Source of the DNA: Peronospora farinosa
Taxonomy: Eukaryota > Oomycota > Peronosporomycetes > Peronosporales > Peronosporaceae
NCBI GenBank assembly: GCA_947646735.1
Contig: CANTFK010000633.1
Span: 496,001-560,000 of the forward strand
DNA length: 64,000 nucleotides
Direction: 5' to 3'
A model generated the notes under the pieces. The model had not been told where the DNA came from. It searched no databases and worked only from the letters and a program-made list of their open reading frames with translations. Position numbers and translations under genes: made by a program. Positions 31,370 to 43,229 of the stretch are shown one piece after another (positions within the stretch are counted from its first letter, which is position 1; each line of letters begins with the position of its first letter).

Positions 31370-34300
31370 GTGGCAGCTCGGGCTACTAGCCTTAAAGTGA
31401 TTCATACTCACTTCAATGCCACCACCATGCGCGATGATTCGAGACTGATTATCATCAGTCTCATCGTCGCTGGAGTGAAGCGACCACTCGGAACGTTGTT
31501 GGATTCTGGCGCTTCCAACAACTTCTTCCGTGCAACCTGTTTTCCCTTCTCCCGTCGACTGTCATGGTTTGAGAAAGTCCAGGTGACATCGTTGTCAAAC
31601 TTGCCGATGGACAACCAAAACGTGTTCCGCGAAAAACAGTGGTTTTACCGTACACTTTCGACTGTTTCCAGAGCAACGACGAATTTTTGGTGTACGAGAT
31701 GAACTATGCATGTGATTGCAAACTTGGGGTACCGTGGCTGTCACGGTATCAGCCGAAGATAGATTGGCTATCTCGGTCCGTCAAACGACGAAGCGGTTAT
31801 GACGTCAGTGAAGTGTTTACTCATTTGTTGGTCGCTTCATCCGATTGGCCTCACGTCAGGGTCGTGAAAAAACTCGCCACGACTAGTAGTCAACACAGAG
31901 AGAGCGATGGCCCTCTGTGCGCAGTATGTTCCGATACACTGACGGAGCCACAGAACGAAGCGGTCGAACAGCGGTTCCCGCATACACATACATCGGTCGA
32001 ACAGGGGTTCCCGATGCACAACGAGGCGGCCGAACAGTGGTTCCCGCATACACAGACATCGGTCGAACAGGGGTTCCCGATTCACAAGGAGGCGGCCGAA
32101 CAGTGGTTCCCGCATACACAGACATCGGTCGAACAGGGGTTTCCGATTCACAAGGAGGCGGTTAAACAGCGGTTCCCGCACACACAGACATCGGTCGAAC
32201 AGAGGCTCCCGATTCTCAACGAGGCGGTCGAGCAGGGGCTACCGCGTACAAGTACATCGGACAAGCAGAGGCTCCCGATAAATATCGAGGCGGTCGAGCA
32301 GGGGCTCCCGCAAACTAGTGAAGCGGTCGAAGACGAGCTCCCGCTTTTGATTGACGAGAATGGGCGGACTATGGATCCGCATGAGACCGGCGTGGTGGAG
32401 ACAGAGCTCCCACGTCTAAAGGGGGGTACACCATCCTCTTGTGATAGCGACGTGCCAGTCTCGAGCAGGGGCTCGAGGCGCAAGAGAAAACGCAAGGAAG
32501 GAGCACGCCGATCACCGAGACGACGAAATTCACGTCAAAAAGCTGATGCAGATAATTCCGTAGCGACGGAATTCGTATGCGCGCTTGAATGTGTGGTAGC
32601 GAGCCCCCGTGAACTGCTGCAGAGATCACATCTCTGTCAGACCTTTCATGGAAAGATTTCCTTCATGGTCTAAAGGCCGGTGACATCGAGCAAGTTTGCA
32701 TCGTTTCAGCCACCGAAGCAGCCAGTGAAGAAGTTATGGAGGCTCGCCCAAAGAGCGCCGAGCCTAAATCAGCGCGAGAAGAACGCTTCGCGGCACAGCT
32801 TTGGGATGATCTTCGTTTTTCGGGAAACCCTGTCTACGATATCGCCGTGAGTACGCCGATATTTTTCCGGAAAAAAATTCTAGCTGAACTTCCAGCGGAT
32901 CGTGGTGTGCGGCACGAGATAGATCTCGTGCCAGGATCGAAGTATTGCGTGACGTGGTATTGGACGTTACCGCGCGATCAAGTCATCTCTATTGATGAAT
33001 TCTTCGAGGGTCTCCGCAAGGCTTGCCATGTCCGCGAAAGTATCTCGCCACATTCGAGCCTGAATTTCTGTGCGAAGAAATCCACCGGCGGTTGGCGCAT
33101 TGTGCACGCCTTCAACAAGCTGAATGACGCCACGATCCCGACTCAAATGCCTACCCCTCAAAAAGACATGGTATTGAATATCATGTCCGGGATCGAGATC
33201 TACAGCGCCATAGATTTGACAGAAGGCTTCTATCAGATCCTTATGAGGGACAGTGACATTCCGTTCACTGTGATCAGCACCCCAAGCGGGATGCTTTGGG
33301 AGTAGTTAGTCATTCTACAAGGGTTTAAGAACGCTCCAAATACGTTTAATCGGATGGTGACACAAGTACTTCGCCCACTTCGCGATTTTGCACCAAGCTA
33401 CTTTGACGACATTTTTTGTTCACAGCCGCACTGAGCAACACTCGGCTCTACGGAGATACACCTTCGACACTTAGCGCAGGTCTTTCAAGTAATGCGCGAT
33501 AATAAATTGTATGCGAATTTGAAGAAATGTGTCTTCTGCGCTCCCGGGATTTCAGTACTCGGTTGCTACGTCAGCAAGGAAGGTGTCCGCGCTGATCCTG
33601 AGAAGATCTCATCGATCTGTTCCTGGCCAATGCCCAGAAACCAAACTGAATTACGTCAATGGCTCGGTCTGGCGAATTACTTGCATAAGTATACGAAGAA
33701 TTATGCTGAGCTAATTCAGCCAATATCGACTTTGCTCAAGAAAGATGCAGTCTGGTCATGGAAAGTATTATCCGAGGCACCAGTGCTGATGTTACCTGAC
33801 GACTCTAAGCCATTCCACGTCGTATGTGACGCGAGTAATTTTGCTATAGGATGTGCCCTCATGCAATTTGATGACGAAAATCGAGAGCGCGTCGTGAGTT
33901 TTCAATCACGACAGATAAAACCTGCCGAGAAAAATTATCCAGTACACGACAAGGAACTTTTGGCTATGTGTTACGCGCTAATCAAGCTCAGAGTATATTT
34001 TCTCGGCGAAAAGATGTTTTCTATCTACACAGATCACGCATCATTGCGTGCCGTGGTCAAGCGTCCTCACCTGTCCTAACGTATGGCACGATAATTGTCC
34101 TTCTTCGCCGAGTATAATTTTGTGGTGCATTACAAGCCTGGCAAGAATAACATTCTCGCTGACGCGCTTTCTCGTCGTCCTGATTACGATCCTCAGCGCG
34201 ACATAGGCCATCAAACAGAGAATGCTGATGCCAACGATGATATCTGTGCGTGTTGTATCGAAATGGGAATCAATGCGTGAAATCGACACCCGTGTTGCCG

Positions 34301-35964
34301 ATCCGAACTCAGATCGCTGAATTCTACGCGAATGATTACTTCTATGAGGGAATCATCAATTATCTCAGGGACCCGAGCGAAAGTTTACTCGCGAAGTTGA
34401 CGAAACCAACACGCGATAACATCACGTTACGCGCTTGACGGACCGTTGCTTACGTACACGATGGACGTCTTTGATGATTCACCGCGTGTCTTCATCCCTG
34501 CTGATGACGACCTTCGAGCCCGATTGGTTCATGAGTTTCCCGACAGCCCAGCTGGCGGACACCTGGGTCGCGAAAAGCGGCTATTTCTCGCGTGTTGTTA
34601 TGGCCGCGAATGTATAAGTACATCCAGAAATGGGTGCGCTCCTGTGAAACCTGTCAGCGTATGAAGCCCGCGCCGTCTTCACAAGCCCCATTGCGTCCGC
34701 TTCCGATTTCTACGGAAGCCTGGCGCTCGGTCAGCATAGATTTTATCTTTGGACTTCCACCGGATGAACAGAAACGCACGGGCGTATTGGATCGATTCAG
34801 CAAAATGGTGCATTTTGCTCCGGTCTCCGCCCACATTACGGCGGATACGACAGCGAAGATCTTCATTGATCTTATCTTCAGGCACCACGGCTTGCCAGAA
34901 TCTATTGTTTCGGACCGTGACCCGCGTTTCACTTCGGCTTTCTGGGCCAAATTATTCCAGCTATTAGGCAAGCGGTTGCTTATGTCTACGGCGACCCATC
35001 CAAAGACGGATGGGCAAACAGAGCGCGTAAACGGAGTGCTCGAAGATGTTTTGAGCAGCTATGCAACAACGTTCTCGTGATAAAGTTCGTTTCTTCCCCT
35101 TGCAGAGTTCGCAGCCAACAATGCTGTACATGCGTCAATTGGGTTGACGCCTTTTTTTGCTAACAACGCGAGGCATTCTCGCGTTCCGGCGCTTCTTGTT
35201 CTTTTAGCTTCAGAGCACCCAGTCTCAAAGCTTGGTGGGGGAGTATCTACCGGTGGAATTGCGCCGAAACTATTGACGATTGATTACGATGAGGATAAGG
35301 TTGCTGCCGTTGCAACTACTGCTGGTGATTTTGTGGCCAACGGCATATCGACTCCTGAAGCGATGCATTCCATCGCGTCTCCCGTTGCTAATTATATTCC
35401 CAAAGAGGATTCGTCGCCTGTCAGTTCGGCTGCAGTAACCAAATTTCTGCTATTACAACAAGGAATCACGCGTTTTGTACGTGATGCATTAGAAGAGGCA
35501 GTCGACAAGCAAAAAGACAACGAAGACAAATGAGGTCAAAAGAATATGTTGACATTTCGAGAAGGCGACAGAGTATTATTATCAACTAGTGGATTACCGA
35601 ACACCTCAGTGACGAATTTGGGCGCTCATAAGTTAGCGCCAAGATATATTGGCCCATTTCGGTTTGTTAAGGTTCATGGTGACGCTTACACGCTAGACAT
35701 ACCTACATTTCATTATCACGGAATCGATTGTCCGAATTCAAATCGTCCTTCCCTATGCGCTTGCACCCGACGTTCTATGTCGGGCTCCTCAAGGCTTACC
35801 TACCGGCGGATCTCCCTTCGAATCTTCCCCGCTCTTCTATGCCGGCTCAAAATCCGACACCCCTTGACGACGACGCTGACGACGACTGGGACCAAGTCCT
35901 CTCGAACGCGTGCAGACTCGATCTGCTGGGGTCCTCCGAACGCGGTCGTCTCAAGTTGACGTAG
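31370..35964 (+). pseudogene. A3 pol: protease, linker, RT, RNase H, integrase (broken)
   Basis: Protease LLDSGASNNFF, the same one-base loss as A1 near 31583, then CKLGVPWLSRYQP. The 11-residue repeat linker (31960-32340) is followed by a premature stop in the A3 frame at 32671. RT is kept from 32736 (YSAIDLTEGFYQILM) to the shared TAG at 33303-33305; the YFDD region at about 33400 has a frameshift. RNase H with stops at 34077 and 34092 (same codons as A1 and A2), integrase 34250-35080 (SDRDPRFTSAFW, TDGQTERVNGVLED) with a TGA after TTFS, and the GPY/F module to 35964. Confidence 0.9.
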
Positions 35965-37191
35965 GCGCTCAGCCAGTAGCCGCTGCTCACGTCGAGTCCG
36001 CTCATCAGCCTCAGTCGTAGCGACCGCACGATCTTGAGCTCTCTCATCCATCTTGCGAGCATCAAGTAGGGCATTCTTAGACTCCTCGGCTTCAGCGCGA
36101 AGTAGGCGTAGCTCGTCATTCGACTGTACAAGCGCCCAATTGCGAGAATCGGCGCTCATCGCCAGAGATCTTCCGTCGTGATGCTCCTCCTCCATTAGTC
36201 GATGCATCGGGTGCGCGACATTGTATTGTTGACCGTATTGTCGATCACGAGAATCACAAGCCCCAGAAGACGAGTAATGACTCGGCGCTCACGAAAAACC
36301 ATTCGGGAAACATTACAGGGTTCGCTGATTGGGATATTCACCGGCGGACGATACATGGGAGCCATCGAGTACGCTGACCAGGATGTACCGGACGTGATCG
36401 AGGACTATGTGTCCCGTAGAAAGATGGTGATCGCGACCGACGCTGCCGGTTCCATCTCCGATCTCGCGAGCCGTAATGCTCGTGAGCAACGGAACCATGA
36501 AGACCTCCCGAGCGACTCCGAGACCGAGACCTATTACGAGGATCGGGAGCATACGGATGATACGGTTGACGACCTCGGCTACGTGAACGCCGTCGGCGAT
36601 CGTAAGGACGCGTTCTCACTCGCCGTAGCTCGGACACCTGGAACTCCGAAAGGCTTCTCTCATAACGGGCAATCCATGGACGAATATGATCGGGCATCCC
36701 CCCGCGTACATACCAACGTTCCATTCCTGCCGGACCGGTCGCGATCTTCCCATGTTGCACGTTGGACATCCTTCACGAACGTGGACGTAACAAAGGTGAT
36801 ACTCGTCACAAGTCATGCGACAGATGCGTCGGCGCAGGTCGCCAATAGCGTGTCTATCACGCGTTCCCTCGCGACCGTCTAACCAGGACGTGAAGGACGT
36901 TCCTTCACGTCGGCTCACGTTCCAGCGTCTAATGAAGGCATACCAAGATCTCTGCAACGCATCGTCGGTATACGCGTTGTTCGTCGCTTTGCCTCTCACT
37001 GTACGGTATCGCGTGAGGAGGTCCTTCATGACCTCCAGTGGCTCGGGTTCGACAGCACCTTCAAGACCATACAAGCGCCACGGTTTCAAGTCTCCATCCA
37101 TGACCTGCGGCGCCTGCTCTCTTCGGATCGTCGCTTGGTGTTCCCAGTTCTGGCTGTCAGAGACATTGTTTCTTGGACATCCAGGGTCCAT
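35800..37191 (-). CDS. Antisense reading region of A3 (three frames)
   Basis: Frames 37191-36616 (191 aa), 36769-36338 (143 aa, RS-rich) and 36207-35800 (135 aa, coiled coil) correspond to those of A1 and A2, with only a few residue changes (for example MDPGCP for MDNRRP at the N-terminus). On the opposite strand the former sense frame has TAG stops near 36016 and 36077, so openness of the antisense frame is not simply a by-product of the sense frame. Function unknown. Confidence 0.45.
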
Positions 37192-37300
37192 GCTGCTCAG
37201 TTATGTCTAACTGAGCAGGTTCGAAGTTACGCCGTTGGTCGAGAAGAACATTCTACGTTTCGCGCTTACGTTGAGGTAAGCGAAACTTAAAGAGGGGTGA

Positions 37301-37600
37301 TGTAATGAGCAACCTATTACATAAGTAGTTTTAGGAATAATACGTAATTACATAAGTAGGCATAGGGCAGTATCCGATTAGCAGATACTGCGCGCATTTT
37401 ATTATTGGGGTGCCAGAACCAATACTTAATCGATAATAAATTGACTTTCATATTGAGTGGTTCCCATGAGCTAGGGAACATATTCGGTCTTGTTGCGAAT
37501 AAAAAAATAAAAGAAAATAGAGTTATATTTACGATTGATTAAGAGCGCTTCCTCAACGCCCTTTTAGTGTAAGACGGTAACGGGTCCTTAGTCTGTTACA
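37301..37600 (+). repeat. 3' LTR of A3
   Basis: 300 bp. Its 3' half (TCGGTCTTGTTGCGAATAAA, GATTGATTAAG) is of the A2 type and unlike its own 5' LTR. Confidence 0.9.
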
Positions 37601-37678
37601 GTCGAAGGTATATTTAAATGATTGCTTTAAAAGAGAGAATTGACAGCACTTATCAATTAGCATGTATTGGTGCTGTAA

Positions 37679-37759
37679 ACTCTTTCCATGTCAGGCTGCT
37701 TCCAGCAAGTGCGAAATTTTTTTTCGCACTTGCTGGAAGCAGCCTGACATGGAAAGAGT
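37679..37759. repeat. Perfect 38-bp hairpin with T5 loop
   Basis: The left arm 37679-37716 and right arm 37722-37759 are exact reverse complements, separated by five T. The arm reads ACTCTTTCCATGTCAGGCTG onward. It lies 78 bp after A3. No similar arm was seen elsewhere in the window. Confidence 0.9.
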
Positions 37760-38223
37760 ACAAAATCTGTGCTTGGTCGATGGATACTCCATATTAAGCA
37801 CCCGCCCTGCGTGAAGCTGCTTATCTTAACCGACAAAGAGATGGAAATTAGCAAGAAGAACGAATCGTATGGACGCGGATCGACGTGCTTACGCCGAGCG
37901 CTGATGGAACCTGTCATTTTCATCGATGGGACAGAGCTGACTATGGATGAGGTGAAGCTGCGAGGGAGCGATTGCTGGCCAAGAAAGAAAAGGCCAATGA
38001 CGAAGCCGAGTCTATGAAGAAGCTAAGCTGACCTTGGAGGAGGCCAAAACGATAATGTAGAACAATACTATATTGCAGTTACAGCTCTGACCTACGGCGA
38101 GCGCGGAGCCATCGTGAGCTACCTTCGCTGTGCCAACACGCTCAATATCTCTTCTGATTCTGCTCGAAGCATGCAATAACTTATTTCTAATACCATTCTT
38201 TTGCCTTTTTTATTCTACTGATA
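37760..38223. other. Coding-like remnant, origin unknown
   Basis: Pieces with charged, coding-like composition occur (LTDKEMEISKKNESYGRG, and in another frame LLAKKEKANDEAESMKKL). They are separated by stops. Given the Gypsy integrase remnant just downstream, a decayed retroelement or host pseudogene are both possible. Confidence 0.35.
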
Positions 38224-39385
38224 GCGCACTTTGCTTATTCTTCCAGATCGACACACACTTATCGAAAAAAAATTGCATGGTCTCTCGTTGCGTCCCACTA
38301 CTGTAAGCAAAAGCGAATTAAACCGACCACGGCAAAAAGCCCTTAAGCAAATGCTATGTGTTAGCGGGTCCATCTAGAGTTCCTGAACATTATTCGCTGC
38401 TATGAGGATGTTGAATGGAAAAAAGCCATCCACTACGCTGCCTTTGCTGTGCGTGCTAGTCACCACAGCGTTCTATATGCATCGCCAGGCCAGCTGATAT
38501 ATGGACAAGACATGATATCACGTCGGCTTCACGAAGCTAGTTGGAGCTATCTCTCTAAGCGACGGTTCGAAGCGATCTTACCAGATAATACTCGCGAAAA
38601 CCGCAAACGATTGGAACACTTCTACAGCCCCGGCGATCACATCATGCTCCGTGTCCCGCATTCGACGCATCTTTCCGTGTTCAGCCTAGTGCGGCATGGG
38701 GGGCGTATGACATGCCAGTTGATATGACAGACAGTTCATGGCATGAAAGAGTTGAGAGTTTCTGACATGCCCCAGTTGACAGGTTATAACAGCACGTTAG
38801 GTTGAGCACGATAGGACTTATGGTAGGTTAATTAATTCATCTCTCATTTTTACCTACATCTCCAGAAGCCTCTCCAGCAAGCTCTCGGAGCCGATTGCCC
38901 CTCTGCCAGCCAGGGTATGTCATTATTTATTAATAAAAAATGAATTAATAATCAGTTTTATTATGATAGATCAAAGCAAAAAATGAAATTAATAGAAAAA
39001 TTCAAATAGTTTAAATATAAAACATGAAGTAGCTATAAGAAATAATTATATATTCCATAACTATATTATATGGTATAAAGACCATTTAATATCGTAATAG
39101 AATATACATGTATTGCTAAACTAATTGCGCACTTTGCTGATCCTTCCAGATCGACGCACACTTATCGAGATATTTTCGCATGGTCTCTCGTCGCGTCCAC
39201 TACTGTAAGCAAAAGTTAATTGTATTCGAAAAATGAATATATATTCAGTTTTATTTAAATAGATCAAAGCAAAAAAAATGAAATTAATAGAAGATTTCAA
39301 ACAGCTTTAAATATAAAATATGGAATAGCTATAAGCTAAAGTAGTTATATATTCCATAACTATATTATATGGTATAAATAAATTT
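38224..39385. repeat. Duplicated units: 90-bp box plus AT-rich block
   Basis: A box starting GCGCACTTTGCTKATYCTTCC and ending CTACTGTAAGCAAAAG occurs at 38224-38318 and 39127-39216. An AT-rich block (TAGATCAAAGCAAAAAA ... TATATTCCATAACTATATTA) occurs at about 38935-39080 and 39227-39385. The second box and second AT block are adjacent, while the first pair is separated by the integrase remnant. Confidence 0.7.
38415..38780 (+). pseudogene. Integrase C-terminal remnant of another Gypsy lineage
   Basis: WKKAIHYAAFAVRASHHSVL, ASPGQLIYGQDMISR and ENRKRLEHFYSPGDHIMLR follow the pattern of Gypsy integrase ends (AF.IR.T.H..L..TP.QLVFGRDM ... N..REN..R..H.Y..GD.V). It is distinct from families A and B. 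No catalytic core upstream. Confidence 0.6.
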
Positions 39386-39524
39386 CGATCTTCGATAATC
39401 TGTAGAAATATTGAAACTTACCCTTACATTACCCTTAGAATTATTTTAGAAACAACCACGTAATTCAACATATCACTTACATTGTTAATACGTTATAAGT
39501 TCAGAAAAATATAAACTTAGAAGA

Positions 39525-39818
39525 TCAAATGATGGGGAAATTGTTTGTGGGTAGGTTAACACTGATACTGATTGACTTATCTTCATACTTACACACGCCT
39601 TCCTCCAAGTAGCAGACAAAAAGGCAACCATTATCACGGCGCAATCTTGAAACGACATCATTGGTCCAAACACCAGTATTAAATCCCGGTGGAGTGCTGA
39701 ACGTGAGTAGTGCCCCATTGCGGTCATTCGATAACGGCAATTTATCGAGTGCCAAAGAGCTTTTTGGTATTCCGGGTCTAGACATCCTCGGCCTCGAAAT
39801 TCTTTTTTTCAAAATCAC
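39525..39818 (-). CDS. Short unidentified frame (97 aa)
   Basis: A 97-residue frame with plausible composition (RPGIPKSSLALDKL, RRDNGCLFVCYLEEGVCKYE). No family recognised. The setting between repeats and the lack of any flanking exon make a gene fragment more likely than a working gene. Confidence 0.25.
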   Translation of the reverse strand: MILKKRISRPRMSRPGIPKSSLALDKLPLSNDRNGALLTFSTPPGFNTGVWTNDVVSRLRRDNGCLFVCYLEEGVCKYEDKSISISVNLPTNNFPII

Positions 39819-39895
39819 CTAAGGTCTTCCGGCATTCTAGAGGTACTAGTATCCGACCTATCGGCGACACCCTTCGGTCGCCAGGATGTCATTTG

Positions 39896-40103
39896 TGTAA
39901 TGGGGCAACCTATTACATTATAGGAATAATATAACTCTCCACAGGTACGAATAGGGCAGTATCATAATATTATCTTATAAGGTAATATTGCATAAAAATT
40001 TTTAGATTAAATTAATATTGTCGAATGTTTATTAGCTAAGATAATATTCACATTTGCACCTAATGTTAGTGCCAACGTTATGTGACGGGCTCACGCCGTT
40101 ACA
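39896..40103 (+). repeat. Short solo LTR-like copy related to families A and C
   Basis: It begins TGTAATGGGGCAACCTATTA like the A3 5' LTR and ends GGGCTCACGCCGTTACA. The middle (AATATTGTCGAATGTTTATT ...) matches family C at 215-295. 208 bp; no clear target duplication. It links families A and C as relatives. Confidence 0.55.
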
Positions 40104-40382
40104 TAGTCAATAATATTTACGTGAGAATTTAATTAATTCCGGAGCGTAGATATATCTTTCGCAAGTTCGGTTTATGATGCCCAATTTTCAAAAGAAATAC
40201 CAATTTGGCTTTAAAACAACAGCTTTTCTCAATATACAATTGAAATGGAGATTTGCTAAAAATTCAAACTTGAAAAAATGGCTCTAATTCTACACCGCAG
40301 TGTAATAAAGCCAGCATGATTCTTCTTCATTAAACATATGAAGTGCGTGCGTTCTCTTCTAGATATCAGCTTTACTGTCAGC

Positions 40383-41141
40383 CTAGAAGTCTCCTGCAAA
40401 TTCCCCGCCACCAAAATCACCGCCGCCACCCAAATCACCACCGCCGCTATTCATGTCACCTATAGCTTCTCCAATTAGAAGCCCACCCAGAAGACCTCCA
40501 GCAGCGCCCATAGCCACGGCACCACCTGTGCCCATACCACGACGCCCACCATGTCGGTCATCACCCCCGTAGCCTCTATTATCATATCCTGGCTGGACGT
40601 AAGTAGGTTGGGCATAGCCTCCTTGTGCATACACTGGTTGAGTGTACGCTCCCGGTCCGTGTCCCTGCTGAGTATATCCGCCTTGGTTATACTCGGGCTG
40701 CTGAGCGTAGGTCACGCCAACCTCACCTGGGCAATTACCGTCACCACGTTGTTGTATGCGGCGCTTGCGCATGGCCATGAACACACCACCCCCGATCAGC
40801 GCGCCGACGATGAAGACGCCGAGGCCGATCCACATCCAGTAGCTTTTGCTCTTGCTCTTGCGCTGACACGTGCACTCGTAATTGTTTTCCGAGGAGCAGA
40901 CGTCGCTGGCAGGGCAGCAACAAGCGCGGCGGTTACTGGATGGGTCCAGCCACGAGTGGCAAAACTTGCCGGCAGCTCCTCTGTATGCCTCAGAGCAATC
41001 GCCCGTATCGCGGCAGATTTCACACTGTGAGGGAGTAGAAGCGGAGGATTTGGAAGTGGTTGCAGACGTGGGGCCACTGGGCGACTGGGCGGAAGTTACG
41101 GCAGCTAGCGCCACCAGGAACAGCAAATCACGAAGTCGCAT
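40383..41141 (-). CDS. Putative type I membrane protein with Cys-rich ectodomain
   Basis: The 252-aa frame starts at ATG 41141, chosen because a signal peptide (MRLRDLLFLVALAAVTSA) begins there; an extension to 41183 is open but unlikely. Order: signal peptide, Ser/Thr-rich stretch, a domain with about 12 Cys (CEICRDTGDCSEAY, ACCCPASDVC, YECTC), a transmembrane helix (IGLGVFIVGALIGGGVFMAM) followed by basic residues, a QGGY/QP-rich cytoplasmic part, a glycine-rich helix-like stretch and a GGG-DFGGGEF tail. It resembles conserved secreted or membrane proteins of oomycetes that have no known role. The RLR in the signal peptide is not an RXLR effector motif. Confidence 0.7.
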   Translation of the reverse strand: MRLRDLLFLVALAAVTSAQSPSGPTSATTSKSSASTPSQCEICRDTGDCSEAYRGAAGKFCHSWLDPSSNRRACCCPASDVCSSENNYECTCQRKSKSKSYWMWIGLGVFIVGALIGGGVFMAMRKRRIQQRGDGNCPGEVGVTYAQQPEYNQGGYTQQGHGPGAYTQPVYAQGGYAQPTYVQPGYDNRGYGGDDRHGGRRGMGTGGAVAMGAAGGLLGGLLIGEAIGDMNSGGGDLGGGGDFGGGEFAGDF

Positions 41142-41403
41142 GTTGGTAGTTATGTTTAATTTGCAAACTGTGTGTTTCAACACTGGAAGAAGGGAGCAAT
41201 CATCAATATCGAAAAATCGAACATAGATAAGAAAGGTAGGTGCTTATACGCACTGTGTATAGTGTCAAACAGCAGTAATCACTGCTGATATATAAATTCA
41301 TACAAGAATAATGGATACTTACGAATATCCAGCAATCAAGCGATTTGCTCGAAAAAAATCAATTCGATCGTGTAGGTACAAAAATACCCGTACAAATTGT
41401 ACG

Positions 41404-42455
41404 ATGGCGATAGCTTGGAGGCGACGAGTGCTGACAGCATTCGTGGGAATCCCGACGGCACTTCACCTGCTGAGCTCTGATGTGGGCATGCTGCTACTAG
41501 CCACGATGATGTGCTGCTTATCGCTAGTAGAGTTCACTGACACCATCTGCCTACATATAGTGCCCCAACCAAAGTCGGCGACAGAGAAGATGGTGCATCG
41601 CCTGCTCTTGGTTGCATCGGGTGCTGTGCTGTGCGTAGGCGCGTGGACTGGCGTCAAATATGTTTATGGTGGGAGAAATGTCGCTCTTTTACTTAGCTCT
41701 GATATCGTCAGAAGCTAAATATGGTGGCTCTCTCGTTTAATTCAATTGCAGATGCCATGAGTTTCGCTGCGACCTTAGCTATCTCCACGTACCACATCGC
41801 GACAGCCAGGAAGATGGACCAAATAAGTAGGCGAATAGAAAATGTGCAAATTGCAAATAGCGCACTGACAATCGCTTGTGTTACTGTAGCGCTGATCAAG
41901 TTGCTGTTGGATCTGTTTGCGCTGCTGTACATAGTAAACGGCTTTAGCCACGCCATTTTGCTAAGATACAGCTCACACAAGTACGGGTTTGGGCTGCAGA
42001 TCCTTGGACTTTGCTGTGCCTGGGTTTGTGACAGTTGTGCTCTTGTAGCGGGGTCCTTAATGGGTGACACAAAACTAGCACCCGTTGTAAGTCCAGGCAA
42101 GACGCTCGTGGGTGCTATTGCTGGGGTCACCTCAAGTGTCGTCACAGTGCTGATCCTGTTTGCACTCCCACACCTTACATTCTCGTTACCAGCAATTGGC
42201 CAGTGGACACACGAGCTGCTGCCTCCACCAGACGTAGTGCCTCGTACTCACCAGGTGATGCTCGGTGTGCTGCTTGGTGTTTTGTGCATATTGGGAGATC
42301 TTGTAGAGTCGTTCGTGAAACGCGTTGCCGGAGTGAAGGACTCGGGTTCGTTCTTCCCGGGCCACGGTGGATGTCTTGATCGTATGGATAGCTTCTTGTT
42401 TGTCGCGCCGTGCCTGTATTTCTACAGTCAGTTTGTTTTGTTTAAGCCGACGTAA
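41404..42455 (+). CDS. Phosphatidate cytidylyltransferase (CDP-diacylglycerol synthase)
   Basis: Two exons, 41404-41668 and 41752-42455 (969 bp, 322 aa), joined in phase 1 across an 83-bp GT-AG intron. The enzyme makes CDP-diacylglycerol from phosphatidic acid and CTP, the branch point to phosphatidylinositol, phosphatidylglycerol and cardiolipin. The family signature is complete near the C-terminus: SFVKRVAGVKDSGSFFPGHG followed by GCLDRMDS, with the KR, KD, HGG and DRxD residues. SPGKTLVGAIAG is the second conserved block. About eight hydrophobic segments place it in an internal membrane. Another small intron within the less conserved middle cannot be excluded. Confidence 0.85.
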
Positions 42456-42532
42456 CAAGTTCCGAGCAAAGGCAATATGATAGCATGTCAACAGGAACTC
42501 AATAGAGTTTACAGCTTACTGCAATTGAAGAT

Positions 42533-43229
42533 TTACAATGTGGCATCTACAGCCTCCTCCACGATCGACTCAACCTTCGTCTTGCTGTTTCCATTCATCG
42601 TGGTGTCAGGCTTCGACGGTTCCATCGTCAGCAGAGCCTTCGAAGTTCCCACTTTTTCTACCTGGGCCGGATCGTTAATGTCAATCTCCACGGTCTTTGT
42701 CTTTGAGTTCTTTCGCAGGAACTTCTGGCGATCTTTTCGAGATCCGCCCAATTTGCTTGAATACTTGCGAATCCGGTCCCTACAGCCATTTACATTATTA
42801 CTGTACGAATACACAAACTTTTTAAGAGCGGTACAGCTCGTATTGCAGACGTACGTGATGACGCCCGTGTCAGACACGTTGAGCTTGAAAGAGGTTCTGC
42901 GCATTGCCAGACTGAACTCCGTGACTTTCCCGTCGCCGACCCCGTGCAGAGCATTCAGCTTAGCAGAAGCCTCGGCTTGCTGGATAGCAATCTCATCGTA
43001 CACGCACTTCTCGTTCCGCTTGGTGCACCAGTAGCAGATGCCCACGCACACAAGCAGCAGGATGACCAGGTTTGACCCGAAACTAGACTGAGCAGTAGAA
43101 AACACCCAAAATCAGAGTAGAACAACTGCTTCATCATGCCTCTCTCTGCCGTCAACGCACCTTTACCATGCCCTTGGCGATTATACCGAACACGAAGAGC
43201 AGCAGCAGATATTGCGTTCGGAGCTGCAT
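42533..43229 (-). CDS. Small membrane protein of unknown function
   Basis: Two exons on the minus strand, 43229-43161 and 43087-42533 (207 aa), with a 73-bp intron in phase 0. The N-terminal exon is a hydrophobic leader (QYLLLLFVFGIIAKGM). Exon 2 opens with a second hydrophobic segment (SNLVILLLVCVGICYWC), followed by a 140-residue hydrophilic part with basic patches (RKDRQKFLRKNSKTKT) and an acidic end. No family recognised. It ends 78 bp from the end of the cytidylyltransferase gene (convergent). Confidence 0.6.

Larger units (their letters stand above)
29946..37600 (+). mobile_element. Ty3/Gypsy element A3, full length
   Basis: LTRs lie at 29946-30254 (309 bp) and 37301-37600 (300 bp), with flanks GTCAA and GTCGA (target duplication with one mismatch). 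Internal order is the same as A1. The gag and protease half resembles A1; from reverse transcriptase onward it resembles A2, including the insertion near the GPY/F module. The two LTRs differ in blocks, not only by scattered changes. Coding parts are broken. Confidence 0.92.

Noticed and set aside
41085..41141. RXLR-type effector reading of the secreted protein
   Set aside because: The RLR is inside the signal peptide at residues 2-4. There is no RXLR or EER motif after the cleavage site, and the protein has a transmembrane helix.
40551..41226. Plus-strand frames opposite the Cys-rich membrane protein
   Set aside because: Low-complexity shadows of the minus-strand gene, which has a signal peptide, Cys pattern and membrane helix in order.
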